A stretch of DNA of 64,000 nucleotides, from assembly GCA_943736015.1 (NCBI GenBank), contig OX031065.1:2921501-2985500 (forward strand), read 5' to 3'. The notes below the pieces were generated by a model. It was not told the DNA's origin and did no database searches. It saw only the letters and a list, made by a program, of their open reading frames with translations. Every line of letters begins with the position of its first letter. The first letter of the stretch is position 1. The position numbers were made by a program, and so were the translations under genes. The DNA is from Tridacna crocea (Eukaryota; Mollusca; Bivalvia; Cardiida; Cardiidae). This document shows, in pieces, positions 20,989-31,680 of this stretch.

Positions 20989-21309
20989 AAGTCCACAAAG
21001 TATTATCGCCAACGATATATACTTCCGCCATGGGACAGAAAAAATAGGCCCGATAAAATAGGACGTAAACATGATGTAGAACCGGTTGAAATAGCTTCCG
21101 GGTGGAAGAATTCAAAAGAAATTCAACTGAAGATAGTTTATAACTAGCGCATCTGTTTCATTCTATTTTTTTCACAAAAGATAGGACGAAAAGGTCTTAA
21201 TATGTTTTTACTGTTAATTTGATGCAAGCAAAACTTCTATAATCTCTCGTGGTGAATTATTTGGTCTGGGGATAAAAAAGTAAAGAGATCTTCAAACTGT
21301 TTAATAGGT
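20989..21309. other. Unique DNA, no gene recognised
   Basis: An open frame from the previous palindrome runs to 21147 without recognisable features. Confidence 0.3.
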
Positions 21310-21471
21310 TTAAACCTTAACCAAACGACAAAATTCTACACTTTTCCAAATTGGAAGCAGACAACAAAATTAATGTGACTTAAAAATTGAAAATTGTTCT
21401 GGGAAGGGTAGAAAATATTGTGGGAAAAGGAGAAAATGCTGGTTACCAACAACCAAACAACCCTGAGTTAA
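21310..21471 (-). mobile_element. Fam-A MITE, right arm lost
   Basis: It runs from a TTAA through one arm to GCTGGTTACCAAC and then directly to the far end (acaaccctgagttaa). Its last TTAA doubles as the first TTAA of the next element. Confidence 0.7.
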
Positions 21472-21832
21472 TCCTTTACTACATAATGCCGACTTTTGAC
21501 GCTCCTGGAAAAGAAGCCTTTTGAAAACATTGTGGGGAAAGAAGAAAATGCTGGTAACCAGCATTTTCTCCTTTTCCCACAATGTTTTCTACTCTAACAA
21601 AGAAATATTACACCGATTGAACCACACTGAAATGACGCTCCTGGAAAAGAAGCCTTTTGAAAACATTGTTGGAAAAGAAGAAAATGCTGGTAACCAGCAT
21701 TTTCTCCTTTTCCCACAATGTTTTCTACTCTAACAAAGAAATATTACACCGATTGAGCTACACTGAAATTTTCGCCTGCAAATGCTTTTAATTTGGACAG
21801 GGCTAAAATTTTGTCGTCAGGGAAAGGGTTAA
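21468..21832 (+). mobile_element. Fam-A MITE with an internal 136-bp tandem duplication
   Basis: The block starting GACGCTCCTGGAAAAGAAGC at 21498 is repeated from 21634, each block containing a full palindrome. Ends are TTAATCCTTTACTACAT and GGAAAGGGTTAA. The blocks differ at few positions (gtgggg/gttgg; gaacca/gagcta). Confidence 0.85.
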
Positions 21833-21852
21833 TGCATTGTAGCTTAGGGTCC

Positions 21853-22081
21853 TTAACCCATTACCACACCATCCCTACTTTTGACGCCCCTGAGAAAGAA
21901 GCCTTTTGAAAACACTGTGGGAAAAGGAGAAAATGCTGGTAACCAGCATTTTCTCCTTTTCCCACAGTGTTTTCTACCCTTCCCGGAAGAAATTTCAATT
22001 TTTCAGTCACCTTCAATTTGTCGTCTGCAAATGCTTTCAATTTGGGCCAGTCTAAATTTTTCTCGTGTGGTAATGGGTTAA
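21853..22081 (+). mobile_element. Fam-A MITE, 229 bp, CACTGTG arm type
   Basis: Sister of the copy at 16638: the same paired substitution in both arms and the same TTAACCCATTACCACAC end. Confidence 0.9.
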
Positions 22082-22169
22082 CTAATTTCCATTACATTTT
22101 CCCCTTCTCCCACGAAAGCCTTCTTCCCAAGAAACGGCTAAAATCCCATATCGTTTAACAAAGGGTTTT

Positions 22170-22560
22170 AAAAGTTCAAATAGACACACACAAAAACGAC
22201 TTATCCAGAAATACTCAATTTTTCTTTGCTGATGTACTAGTATCTTGCATTTTCTCCATTTTCCATAATGTTTTCAAAAGCCTTCCTCCAAGTGATCGAT
22301 TGAAACCCTTGATTGTGTGGTAAAGGGTTTTTAGAGATCAACAAATCCACACACACAAAAAAAAAGACTAATCCAGGAATAAGCAATTTTTTTCTTTTCA
22401 AACATTTCCTATATTTTCTCCTTTTTCCTCGATGTTTTTAAAAGCCTACCAGCTCAGAAAACTGAATATTCTATTCAGTAAAGGGCATTTATAAGAGTTC
22501 AACAAACACACACAAAAATGACTAATCCAGGAATAAGCAATTTTTCTTGGCTAATGTCCC
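22170..22560 (+). repeat. Three partial tandem units derived from Fam-A ends
   Basis: The block 'GTTCAAnnAnACACACACAA ... GACTnATCCAGnAATAnnCAATTTTTCTT' occurs at about 22178, 22336 and 22495. The first two are followed by a single right arm and a far end of Fam-A (tgtggtaaaggg; attcagtaaaggg). Confidence 0.7.
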
Positions 22561-22849
22561 TTGTCAAAGGTATCCGTTTCATTTCTTATGCAAATGGCGC
22601 GATAAATAATGTTATTTATAAAGATATTTAGAAGATGCGCCCCGTGACACTATCATATCGAATGAAGCTCCGAGGTGTTTAATATTCACAACCGCTCTTC
22701 ACTCTTGAGACTTTGATCCAATAAATTTAGAGGTCTTTCCAAAAATGTTGCGTCCTTTTCGTCCCCAAAATTGTTCGTCCTATGAATTAAATAAATTCGA
22801 AAAAAAAAACCACCACATGTTAAATGATTAACGTATTAAAAAAGAAAGT
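22561..22849. other. Unique DNA, no gene recognised
   Basis: No repeat or exon is seen. Confidence 0.3.
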
Positions 22850-22995
22850 GCATTGTCCATTTATTTTATACCAAAAGGGTGTGTAAACCATATGCAAAAA
22901 GTTTCGACCCATGTCAACCTGCGCAATCTGCGCAGGTTGACATGGGTCGAAACTTTTTGCTGTTGGTCAATTTTCTGCAAATCAAAAGTCCATTT
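22850..22995 (-). mobile_element. Fam-B hairpin MITE, core
   Basis: The long perfect palindrome AAAAAGTTTCGACCCATGTC with mirror. Relative to other copies the stem has A-T for G-C at one level on both arms (TCAACC/GGTTGA), so the pairing was preserved. Flank ctgttggtcaattttctgcaaatcaaa is the usual Fam-B flank reversed. Confidence 0.8.
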
Positions 22996-23180
22996 TACAT
23001 TATATTTCTGTCGGTTGTTAGAAAAAAGTGATTTTATGGGACCATGATCTTATGATAAAATACTTGATACATTGCATTAAGTGTTTTTCCCCGCGGATAC
23101 TTTTCTTGCGCTATTCTAAGCATTTTTGTGGGTACCATGATACAATAGGTTGAAATATGTTTTCGTTTGATTTATATTAA

Positions 23181-23345
23181 TTAATCCCTTACCACATAAT
23201 ATCGAATTTTAGCGACCCTATGAAGAAATTTGAAATCACTGAAGGGAAAGGAGAAAATACTGGTAACCAGCATAGTTTTCTAACTAGTTACAAATTTTTC
23301 AACCCTATCTGGGACAAATACCGGTACCTCTGTTTGAACCGTATT
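23181..23345 (+). mobile_element. Fam-A MITE, truncated
   Basis: TTAATCCCTTACCACATAAT left end; the core is reduced to gagaaaatactggtaaccagcat and the right arm is lost before gttttctaac. Confidence 0.65.
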
Positions 23346-23545
23346 TAACCCTTTCCCTGCTATGAGCGAATAGCTGACCTTTTGCGGACAGTGTAGATCA
23401 AGATCAGACTGCACAGAATGTGCAGTCTGATCTTTGATCTGCACTGTCCGGTAAGGAGATATCATTCCCAAAAATCTAAGTTTGAAACAGCAATATTTGG
23501 GTTATTAATATCTAACTGAAAGTTTATTTTGTTTTATAGCAATAT
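23345..23545 (+). mobile_element. Fam-C hairpin MITE
   Basis: TTAACCCTTTCCCTGC left end, CTTTTGCGGACAGTGTAGAT and a nearly perfect hairpin. The right end fades without a TTAA. Confidence 0.8.
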
Positions 23546-23867
23546 ATAATAGTGATATCGAATCAAAGAATTCGATATTAATAACAGTTGTAGTCTGGAA
23601 ATCCCTTCCAAGTAAACATTTTTTTTAACATGTCTGGTAAAGGGCCACAGAATCTGCCTACGGTATTTTGCATTATATTATGTCTTCATTTACTAAAGTT
23701 TTCCGATGAAAATCTTCATTGTCACAAAGAAAAACTTCCATCATCGTTTTGGTTGTCAGAAAAATGTCCAAGGAGTGTACAAAAAAATAGTCATTTACAA
23801 GTCAATACCCCAATGAATATTGTCTTTAAAACTATCTTAACAGATGTCGAAAAGATAAGTTGTATCA
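23546..23867. other. Short open frame of unknown meaning
   Basis: The plus-strand frame 23630-23884 (84 residues, one Cys-rich stretch) has no motif I recognise and runs into the minisatellite. I do not call it a gene. Confidence 0.25.
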
Positions 23868-24520
23868 CAGTAAAGTGCATGTAACGAGATGTGTTGCTTT
23901 AAGTGGTATGACTATAAAGTACATGTAACAATATGTGCGACTATAAGTGATATAACTGTAAGGAAAATGTTACAAGATGCATGGATTTAAGTGATATCAC
24001 TGTAAGGTACATCTAGCAAGTGCTTGGCATTAAGTGGCATTACTGTAAGGAACATGTAAAAAGATGCAAGCCTTTAAGTGATATCACTGTAAGGTACATA
24101 AAACAGGTATAAAAGTGGTATCGGTGTAAGGTACATGTAAGAAGATGCCAGGCTTTAAGTGGTATCACTGTAAGGTACATGTAGCAAGTGCTTGGCAATA
24201 AGTGGCATTACTGTCAGGAATATGTAAAAAGAAGCGAGGCTTTAAGTGGTACCACTGTAAGGTACATACAACAGTATGCAAGAAGATGTGAGGCTTTAAG
24301 TGGTATTAATGCAAGTCACATAAACCAGTATGCGTAGTTTTAAGTGGTATCGCTGTTTGGTACATGTAAGAAGACGTGAGGCTTTAAATGGTATCACTGT
24401 AAGGTAAATACAACGACATGCGGGCTTTAAGAGGTATCACCGCAAGGAACATGTAACATGTGCCTTCCGATTGGTGGTTTCGCCGTCAGGTACGTGTAAC
24501 AGGATCCTTGACTTGAAGTG
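23868..24520 (+). repeat. Diverged minisatellite, about 45-55-bp units
   Basis: Around a dozen units share TTTAAGTGGTATCACTGTAA followed by GGTACATGTAACAAGATG. Alternate units carry AGCAAGTGCTTGGCA, hinting at a higher-order two-unit repeat. Remnants reappear at 25458-25515, beyond the two MITEs. Confidence 0.85.
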
Positions 24521-24537
24521 GAATGTGTTAACCCTTT

Positions 24538-24733
24538 ACTCCATAGGTACTCATTTCTACACATTGCTTGAGGAGCCTTTGGAAAACATCGTGACGAGCA
24601 ATTTCACCTTTTGTCACAATGTTTTCTATGCTATCAAAAGGTGTCATTTTTACATAAGAAACGGCCTCATCCTTGCTGTTATTGAGGGTCAATTAGAGAT
24701 GCCAAAGGAATGCCTTATGGGGTAAAGGGCTAA
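24538..24733 (+). mobile_element. Fam-A2 MITE, left arm deleted
   Basis: TTAACCCTTTACTCCATAGG left end, only a fragment of the left arm, then TTTCACCTTTTGTCACAATG and the A2-specific right half ending TAAAGGGCTAA. It sits at the edge of the minisatellite. Confidence 0.8.
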
Positions 24734-24959
24734 ATTCGGGTTGTTTATATGTTATAAATGATATCACTTAAGATCAGTGGCATCAAGATGAGTTTTCTCC
24801 CTTTTTGTGATAGAACTAATAAAAAGAAGTATTTTTGTACCAATTATTCAATAACATAAATATGTCAGAAAATAGTGAAATCCCCATGAGGTATTCCTAT
24901 GTAAGACGTAATTATGACACCATGGTAAGTTACCCTAGAAGATAATGAGCAGCAAGATC

Positions 24960-25158
24960 AAGGTCCGTATTCATCAACCATTTTTAAGAAAATTCTTAGT
25001 ATTATTCTTCAAACTTTTGTCATTGTGAAAGTAACAGAACTTCTGATTGGCTAAACCATTTCGTTTAGCCAATCAGAAGTTCTGTTAATTTCACAGTCAA
25101 GAAATCTTGGAGAACAAGTTAAAGAATGATGTTAAGAATGGCTGGTGAATACGCACCA
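24960..25158. mobile_element. Fam-L hairpin MITE
   Basis: Ends GTCCGTATTCATCAACCATT and AATGGCTGGTGAATACGCAC are inverted; the centre is a long stem (ACTTCTGATTGGCTAAACCA and mirror). Other copies at 42248 and 61432. Confidence 0.8.
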
Positions 25159-25234
25159 AGAGGTTTAGTAGTATCTGTATTTTTCATCAGTTAGATAACA
25201 AACAGTGTTATCCCTGTAAAGCATTATCTGTGGT

Positions 25235-25457
25235 TTAACCCATTACCACACGAGACCAATTTAGCAATTGAAAGCATTTGCAGACGACAAAATAAAAGTG
25301 ACTGAAAAATTGAAATTTGTTCTGGGAAGGGTAAAAAAAACACTGTGGGAAAAGGAGAAAATGCTGGTTACCAGCATTTTCTCCTTTTCCCACAGTGTTT
25401 TCAAAAGGCTTCTTTCTCAGGGGCGTCAAAAGTAGGGATTGTGTGGTAATGGGTTAA
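25235..25457 (-). mobile_element. Fam-A MITE, CACTGTG arm type, inverted
   Basis: Both arms carry the paired change; a small deletion lies at the left flank (gaccaatttagc). Right end GTGTGGTAATGGGTTAA. Confidence 0.85.
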
Positions 25458-25515
25458 GCGGTATTACATAGATAAGTGGTATGACTGTACAAGAAAAGTG
25501 AAATGACTATATAAA

Positions 25516-26155
25516 TTAAGTGGTATCCCCATAAGTAGCTTCCTCAAGCAGTATAAATTTTGTGCTTTATGATAACAAATAAGGGGAATCACTGACAAAT
25601 TGCAAAGGCAAATATTTCTTATGTAACAATACATGGATCTAGACACGAAACTTTGAATAAGTATCTAAGAGGTACACGATTACGAAAAACGAGAACAAGA
25701 AAAAAAAATCCCTCTCACGTAAAACTAAACGAAACAGAAGTGAACCGTCAAATACAGGTTTCTCCATTTTCCTTTATTAAATCATCACCCCATGATGAAC
25801 GACGTGGCAAAAGATGGTGCAGAATTCATTTGAATATCACAAATTTAGCACCGCTTTCTCTATGAAAATTCAATTAAAACAGGAATAACTTTAACGTATT
25901 GCGCTCTTACTTGCCCATCAGCGCATGTTTAAACCGAATTACATCACACCGTTTTACAAGAAAAAACGAAAATTGAGGGTTTTCAGAAGTTAATAAATTC
26001 TAAACCTTTCTCGGGTTCTTCTCTCAGCGCAAAAAAACTTTCGTGATAGTAATTCGATTTCCCAAATAGGAGCGAGGTCAAATTATACTCTTTTAAGCTA
26101 TACCAGCAAGTTGAAATACTATATAAGACAAACATATTTGTGACCTATCACGCAA
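25516..26155. other. Unique DNA, no gene recognised
   Basis: The frame 25653-25865 is basic (RTRLRKTRTRKK) but shows no known domain and no splice context I trust. Confidence 0.3.
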
Positions 26156-26250
26156 ACAGGGACCTTCTGGGAACTGCGAAAAGCGTCAACCCTGGTCAGA
26201 CTGCGCGAATCGCGCAGGCTGACCAGCGCTGACACTTTTCGCTTAAATGA
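26156..26250 (+). mobile_element. Fam-B hairpin core
   Basis: GCGAAAAGCGTCAACCCTGG, then GTCAGACTGCGCGAATCGCG and mirror. The loop-side pair is A-T here instead of G-C. Confidence 0.65.
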
Positions 26251-26309
26251 CATTTTCTGTATGAAGAGTTCACTGTACCTTGCTATACAATCATTTTTGA
26301 ATAATCAAC

Positions 26310-26538
26310 TTAACCCTTTCCCAAGCAATCCCTGGTTTTTACGGGTCAGGAATAGAAGCCTTTTGAAAACATAGTGGGAAAAGGAGAAAATGCTGGTAAC
26401 CAGCATTTTCTCCTTTTCCCACAATGTTTTCTACCCTATCATATAGAAAAATCATCTTTTCAGCAACTGTTAATTTGTCATCTGCAAAATGCTTTCAATT
26501 TGGTCAGGTCCAAAATCTGCCGATTGGGAAAGGGTTAA
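26310..26538 (+). mobile_element. Fam-A MITE, 229 bp
   Basis: Very close to the copy at 10580 along its whole length, including the CATATAGAAAAATCATCTTT flank that most copies lack. The two define a subfamily with 36600. Confidence 0.9.
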
Positions 26539-26719
26539 ACTGACCTGCACTATCGTTGATCTCTTTTGATCTAGATGTACAGAATTCCCAGATGGTCCCT
26601 TGTGGCGTGATGGGCCCGTCACACATGTTTATTTTATTTTTTTTTTGGTTTTAATACACTTTAATACAAATAAGAATGAGCAAAACTCTTACAAAAAAGG
26701 TCTTTAACGCACCTCGTGA

Positions 26720-26932
26720 CGCATTACAGCAAGCATGTCATTAGATAATTATGAATCCATAAACAGTCGACTGTATCACAGAATAGAGTGGTCATTAGAC
26801 ATGCACAAAATGGCAGATAGCAAAAAGTTTCGACCCATATCAGTCAGCTGGATTTCTCCTTTTCCCACCATGTGTTAAAAAGCTTTCTTTCTCAGGGTAG
26901 TTAGAAGTCGTGATTGTGTGATAAAGGGTTAA
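26720..26932 (+). mobile_element. Fam-B fragment joined to a Fam-A fragment
   Basis: AATTATGAATCCATAAACAG to AGCAAAAAGTTTCGACCC is Fam-B, cut at its hairpin. It is followed at 26849 by the right arm and right end of an inverted Fam-A (GATAAAGGGTTAA). Confidence 0.65.
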
Positions 26933-27375
26933 ATGATGTCAGTATTTCCGCAGCGAGAACAGAGAGACACACATTAATGTACAGAAAAAAACTAACAGTA
27001 TCATTAAAAAAGAAATAGACGGCGTGAGAGCTACTGGAACATAAATAGGATAGCAGGGTCCGCCATATAAACATTTCCACATTTTTTGACCAATCAAAAA
27101 TCACTATTCATTCGTACGAGTATATGAATACCAGGAAGTAAGTCAAGAGCCAGATTATTCGGCTAGATTGCAAACCGAGGATTATACTTTTATTATATCT
27201 TTCTCCTTTCTCATTTAAGCTTAATGGTTAGAAACTCATTAAATTCAAACATTCAAATAATATGTACTCAAGGGAATTCCAATATGGCTGTCAACTTTAA
27301 TTCTGGTTTTACAATTCATTTGTCTGTCAGTGACTTGAGTTCTGAAAGACTGCGCTATAATATACTATCAGGCTC
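26933..27375. other. Unique DNA, no gene recognised
   Basis: No repeat from this window and no convincing exon. Confidence 0.3.
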
Positions 27376-27468
27376 ATAACGTCGATTTACCTCGAAAACC
27401 TCGTAACTACAGCTTGTAACAAGCTGTAGTTACAAGGTTTTCGAAGTAAACTGACGATAATCATGTCC
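27376..27468. mobile_element. Fam-E hairpin
   Basis: ACCTCGTAACTACAGCTTGT is mirrored by ACAAGCTGTAGTTACAAGGT within gtcgatttac...gtaaactgac. A relative is at 61607-61693. Confidence 0.75.
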
Positions 27469-27644
27469 ATACTTTTAAAGGAACAATAAGGTTCAAATAT
27501 AAACAGAGCAAGTCTTTAAATGCATTTGAATTAATATTATACCATTTTAAAGTATGGAGATTATTGTAAAGATGACATTCTGCTGCCATTATTCGGTGGG
27601 TGCAAGTGTTAGTTGCTCACAGAGAAGTTAGTTTCAAAACTAGG

Positions 27645-27873
27645 TTAACTCATAACCACACGACAAAATTATAGGTTTGTCCAAATGGAAAGCATTTGCA
27701 GAAGACAAAATAAAAGTGATTGAAAATTTGAAATTTGTTTTGTGAAGGGTAGAAAACATTGTGGGAAAAGGAGAAAATGCTGGTTACCAGCATTTTCTCC
27801 TTTTCCCACAATGTTTTCTAAAGGTTTCTTTCTCGGGGGCGTCAAAAGTAGGGATTGTGTGTTAATGGGTTGA
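27645..27873 (-). mobile_element. Fam-A MITE, 229 bp, inverted
   Basis: TTAACTCATAACCACACGAC left, GTGTTAATGGGTTGA right; palindrome perfect. Confidence 0.9.
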
Positions 27874-28046
27874 AGCCTGCCAGGAAGATGTGTATTTTGT
27901 TGACTTTTTCCAAGCGACTAACATATGGCTTGACCACACAATAACAGACTGTCATCTCCACATCCTTTTTCATACTTTTAAATAATATGATTTAAATTTA
28001 AATGTGTTATGATACCCGCTTTGATATTTTGGCCTTTATTGGGCGT

Positions 28047-28279
28047 TTAACTCTTTACCACACAATCCCGACTTTTAACGACCTTCAGAAAAAAGCCTTT
28101 TGAAAACATTGTGGGAAAAGGGGAAAATGCTGGTTACCAGCATTTTCTCCTTTTCCCACAATGTTTTCTATCTTTCCCAAACCTGATTTCAATTTTTCAG
28201 TCACATTTATTTTGTTGTCTGCAAATCATGTCTTTCAATTTGGACTGGTCTAAAAATTTTTCGTGTGGTAAAGAGTTAA
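28047..28279 (+). mobile_element. Fam-A MITE
   Basis: TTAACTCTTTACCACACAAT left, GTGTGGTAAAGAGTTAA right. This is one of the best-matched terminal repeat pairs. Confidence 0.9.
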
Positions 28280-28496
28280 ATAGTATGGACGTCTTTTGGC
28301 TGAAATTTGACTACTCCTTATCGTATCGGAGACAGTATAACTGAATATCAGATGGTACAGATTGTTCATAATCTACAAAAAAACAAAGAATCATTGACGA
28401 CAAATTCGAGTGTACCCCACCCACCCCTCTATACTGTCAGCTATTTTCCAAGAAGTAATTTTTCAACACAGAAACATATAAGAGTTCTGTAACCGA
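28280..28496. other. Unique DNA, no gene recognised
   Basis: The open frame at 28307-28492 is featureless. Confidence 0.3.
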
Positions 28497-28506
28497 TTAA
28501 AACCAA

Positions 28507-28773
28507 TTGGTTGGTTGTATTGGGGTTTAACGCCACTTTAACAGCAAAGATCATATCATGGCGGTCGGTGACGCACATGTGTTTCCTGGCTTTCTCATAC
28601 CGGTACTTACACTACTTTCTTTCCAAAGCCACCGACTACTTTTCTCACATGCTTCAGCCGAGGTGAGAGGCGAAAATACGCCGGAAAGAAAGTTCGCCTC
28701 AACCGGGTATCGAACTCACAACCACCGGGTCATGAGTCCGACACGCTCACCACTGAGCCACCCGGGCGGGCAG
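28507..28773 (-). mobile_element. SINE2 (tRNA-derived), full-length, 10-bp target duplication
   Basis: On the minus strand it begins GCCCGCCCGGGTGGCTCAGT (A box) with B box GAGTTCGATACCCGG, a body with CATGTGAGAAAAGTAGTCGG, and ends GCGTTAAACCCCAATACAAC. TTAAAACCAA flanks it at 28497-28506 and 28774-28783. The tail resembles that of SINE1, suggesting the same LINE partner. Confidence 0.9.
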
Positions 28774-28787
28774 TTAAAACCAAACGA

Positions 28788-29018
28788 CAATAACTCTTTA
28801 CCAGGCCACAGAATTTTAGCCTTGTCCAAATTGAAAGCGTGTGCAGACGACAATTTGAATTACTGAAAAAGTGAAATTTGAATAAGACAGGACATAAAAC
28901 ATTGTGGGAAAAGGAGAAAATGCTGGTTTACCAGCATTTTCTTCTTTTCCCACAATGTTTTCAAATGGCTTTCTTTCTCCGCATAATTAAGCTTTGAGAT
29001 TTTGTCGCAAATACTTAA
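28788..29018 (-). mobile_element. Fam-A MITE, inverted, ends decayed
   Basis: CTCTTTACCAGGCCACAGAATT left; core has one extra T at the centre (CTGGTTTACCAG). The SINE2 landed immediately left of it. Confidence 0.75.
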
Positions 29019-29290
29019 ACGGTCTGCCGAGAATTGAAATGGCTTTAGCCATTATTTCACAACCAACTTTGATGGCCAAAAGATTGTTCGAGGACCGCCA
29101 TTTTACGCTGCTCAAGATTTTTCAATTTTCACCGTTGGCGAATGAAACAGTGCGAGTTTTAATATTTAATTAAGCGTTTATTAGAACTAAAGACATAAAC
29201 TTTAATTAAATTCAATGGGATATTACTCCGCCGACATTTCTTGGTTCCACGGTTTGATGGACCGTTGACACAAATACGCACGGAACTATT
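29019..29290. other. Unique DNA, no gene recognised
   Basis: Featureless apart from a TTTGATGGnC motif pair at 29062 and 29263. Confidence 0.25.
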
Positions 29291-29440
29291 TTAACTCTTT
29301 ACCAAACGACAACAACTTTGGAACTGACCAAATTGAAAACAGTTGCAGACGACAAATTAAACTGAGTCCAAGTTGTGATTTCTGCTGCATTTGATATGAT
29401 AGAGCAGGATATAAAACATTGTGGCAACAGGAAAAATGCT
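29291..29440 (-). mobile_element. Fam-A MITE cut off by a SINE1
   Basis: TTAACTCTTTACCAAACGAC to ACATTGTGGCAACAGGAAAA; the centre GCTGGTA is fused directly to the SINE1 head (GCTCAGTCGG). No matching right half follows the SINE. Confidence 0.7.
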
Positions 29441-30312
29441 GGTAGCTCAGTCGGTGGCGTACAGGACTTGAGAACAGGGGGTCCCGAGTTCGATCTCCGG
29501 CTTGGCCAGTTTTATTTTTCTAGGATTGATGATAGTCACTGCGACAGGATTCATTCCTCTCCCACCACTGACCATTGTTTCAACGAAGGTTATGTGGGAA
29601 AGCAGCCAGTGGCTTGGAAAGAATATTGGTCGGAGTACCGGTACCAGAAACTCCAGGAAACCAATTTAAAGGTGGCCCTTCAGAATTTGGGACGAAAATT
29701 TTACAAAAATACAAAAAAAAAAACCCATCCTTGTACTCCCAAAGCCTTATAATTTTCACTTATTAAACCCCAGTAGTCGAAAACCATCCGACAACTTCAT
29801 AAATTAGAGATTTACTACAGCCCAGGTCGACACTGAAGGGAAACACGGTTTATTTTTACACGAGCAACTCGCTCATTTACATACTGGAAATATACAGACG
29901 AAACTTCAAACATAGCATCCGAAGTTCTAGACATAATGGAAAATAATTACATGTCGGTTATGTTATGGAATTTAATAGTCATTAGTCACGTGCAAGTCAC
30001 TTAACATTCCCACAATGCTTTTTTGATTTTTGCGGGAAATCTAAAAATAGCTTAAGAGGCTACGTAGCCTTTTAAGGGAATACCATCAAAAAGAATTTTT
30101 TTTTTTTTTGTAATTTTTATGATTATTAATTACTGATGATTTCTTTTGTTTTCTTATATAAATTTCTGTGACATATATATTTTCAATTTGGTGTGATGTG
30201 AAAATTCCAAATACCCACCTTTAAGCATATACTCGTGCACTGGGCGCCGCGATATAACTAAAATAATGTTGAAAATGGCGTTAGACACCGTACAATCAGT
30301 CAGTCAGTCAAT
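29441..30312 (+). mobile_element. SINE1 split by a Fam-I element
   Basis: Head and body at 29441-29665 (GTAGCTCAGTCGGTGGCG; GAGTTCGATCTCC) continue at 30225 with actcgtgcactgggcgccgc and tail GTTGAAAATGGCGTTAGACA. The 5' first bases of the tRNA head are missing. Confidence 0.85.
29666..30224 (+). mobile_element. Fam-I TTAA element, 559 bp
   Basis: Inverted ends TTAAAGGTGGCC and the complement-matched CCACCTTTAA. Shared interior blocks: CAGTAGTCGAAAACCATCCG, CACGTGCAAGTCACTTAACA, TTAAGAGGCTACGTAGCCTT. Non-coding. Three copies in the window (also 31752 and 34766), each inside a tRNA-derived sequence. Confidence 0.88.
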
Positions 30313-30535
30313 CAACAAACGGGTCCAGGTCAGCTAAAAAATGTTGAAGATTTCAAATTTTCTCGAGATATTCATCTTGACTTACAGGCTATTTCTCCGC
30401 GAGTAAATCACAATTAGAGGCAAAGTTTACTTTAAAGAAAGTCCCTATTTAGAAACAAAATGTACTGCAATTCTCCAGCTTTCAATCCGTTTTATATTCC
30501 CACACAAATGGTAAACCATGGAAGTGATTCATTCA
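30313..30535. other. Unique DNA, no gene recognised
   Basis: Nothing identified. Confidence 0.25.
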
Positions 30536-30764
30536 TTAATCCTGTGCCAAACAATTCCTGGGTTTTACGACCCTGAGATAGAAGCCTTTTGAAAACACTG
30601 TGGGAAAAGGAGAAAATGCTGGTAACCAGCATTTTCTCCATTTTCCACAATGTTTTCTACCCTGCTGGAAACAAATTTCATTTTTTGAATGACGTTTATG
30701 TTGACGTCTGCAAGTGCTTTCAATTTGGACCAGTCTAAAATTTTGTCATTTGGTAAAGGGTTAA
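30536..30764 (+). mobile_element. Fam-A MITE, 229 bp
   Basis: TTAATCCTGTGCCAAACAAT left, TTTGGTAAAGGGTTAA right. The left arm has CACTGTGGG but the right arm keeps CACAATG, so here the change is on one side only. Confidence 0.88.
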
Positions 30765-30794
30765 AACGTATCCTAATATATTACTCAAACGAAA

Positions 30795-30895
30795 CTTTAA
30801 ACCCGGCCACAGAATTTTAGCCTTGTCCAAAATGAAACGTATGCAGATGACAATTTGAAATACTTAAAACAAAAACAAATTTTGCATTTTTTAAA
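30795..30895 (-). mobile_element. Fam-A half copy
   Basis: CCACAGAATTTTAGCCTTGT and the following flank match the left half of the inverted copy at 28788; no palindrome. Confidence 0.5.
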
Positions 30896-30938
30896 GGTAT
30901 CCTTTTTGATGGGGGCGGGTTATTACGTCCTATATTTG

Positions 30939-31055
30939 GACAGTGTAGATCATAGATCAGACTGCACGTTCTGTGCAGTCTGATCTTGATCTACACTGTC
31001 CGCAAAAGGCCGGTGATTCACACTTACCAGCCTAGTTGGTTAACTTAAACATAAA
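30939..31055 (-). mobile_element. Fam-C hairpin MITE
   Basis: GGACAGTGTAGATCATAGAT, hairpin, CTACACTGTCCGCAAAAGGC, then the reversed right side to ctagttggttaa. Confidence 0.75.
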
Positions 31056-31169
31056 AATAATTATCTATTTGTAATAATAAATTACAAAAGGATTGGGACG
31101 AAAGCTAACGAAAGCTTACAAAGTCCCTCCTCGAACGGTATAAATGGCTGTCTTATTTGCTTTATTTTT

Positions 31170-31255
31170 AAATCTGCGGACGGTATAGATTATAGATCAG
31201 ACTACACGATCTGTGCAGTCTGATCTTGATCTATCCTGTCCGCAAAAGTTTTCGC
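31170..31255 (-). mobile_element. Fam-C hairpin core
   Basis: GGACGGTATAGATTATAGAT, stem GACTACACGATCTGTGCAGTC with one mismatch per arm, then GATCTATCCTGTCCGCAAAA. A second copy within 200 bp of the last. Confidence 0.7.
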
Positions 31256-31680
31256 TTAGGTCTGTAAAAGTATTTAAAAAAAAAAGTTTAAAGAAAAAGA
31301 ATGAAAAATCAAAGTACAAAAAGTATCACGACACACATTAATCCGGTACTATAAATACATTCTTTGTTACAAATTTTGTTTCAAAACGGACTTTTTCCCC
31401 CGCGGATTATGTTTCAAAGGGAATCCTGACATTTCATAACTTCATTATAAAGAAATCATTTACTTATAAAGTTACAGTATCCGTTCGTTCGAGGGAAAAA
31501 GAAAAGAAAAATGATATAAACGAAAGGAAAAGAAACCTAAATAAAATCACATAATGGCACGAAATGGGGATTCCTCATACATCATGTATAATAGTTCTTT
31601 ATCGAAACAGTTTTAGACTTGCCCAATTGGAGAGCATTTTTTTACAAACAAAGTCCGAAGCAAAGAAACAAAATGCACAA
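31256..31680. other. AT-rich DNA, no gene seen
   Basis: Nothing recognised; scattered A/G-rich stretches. Confidence 0.3.
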
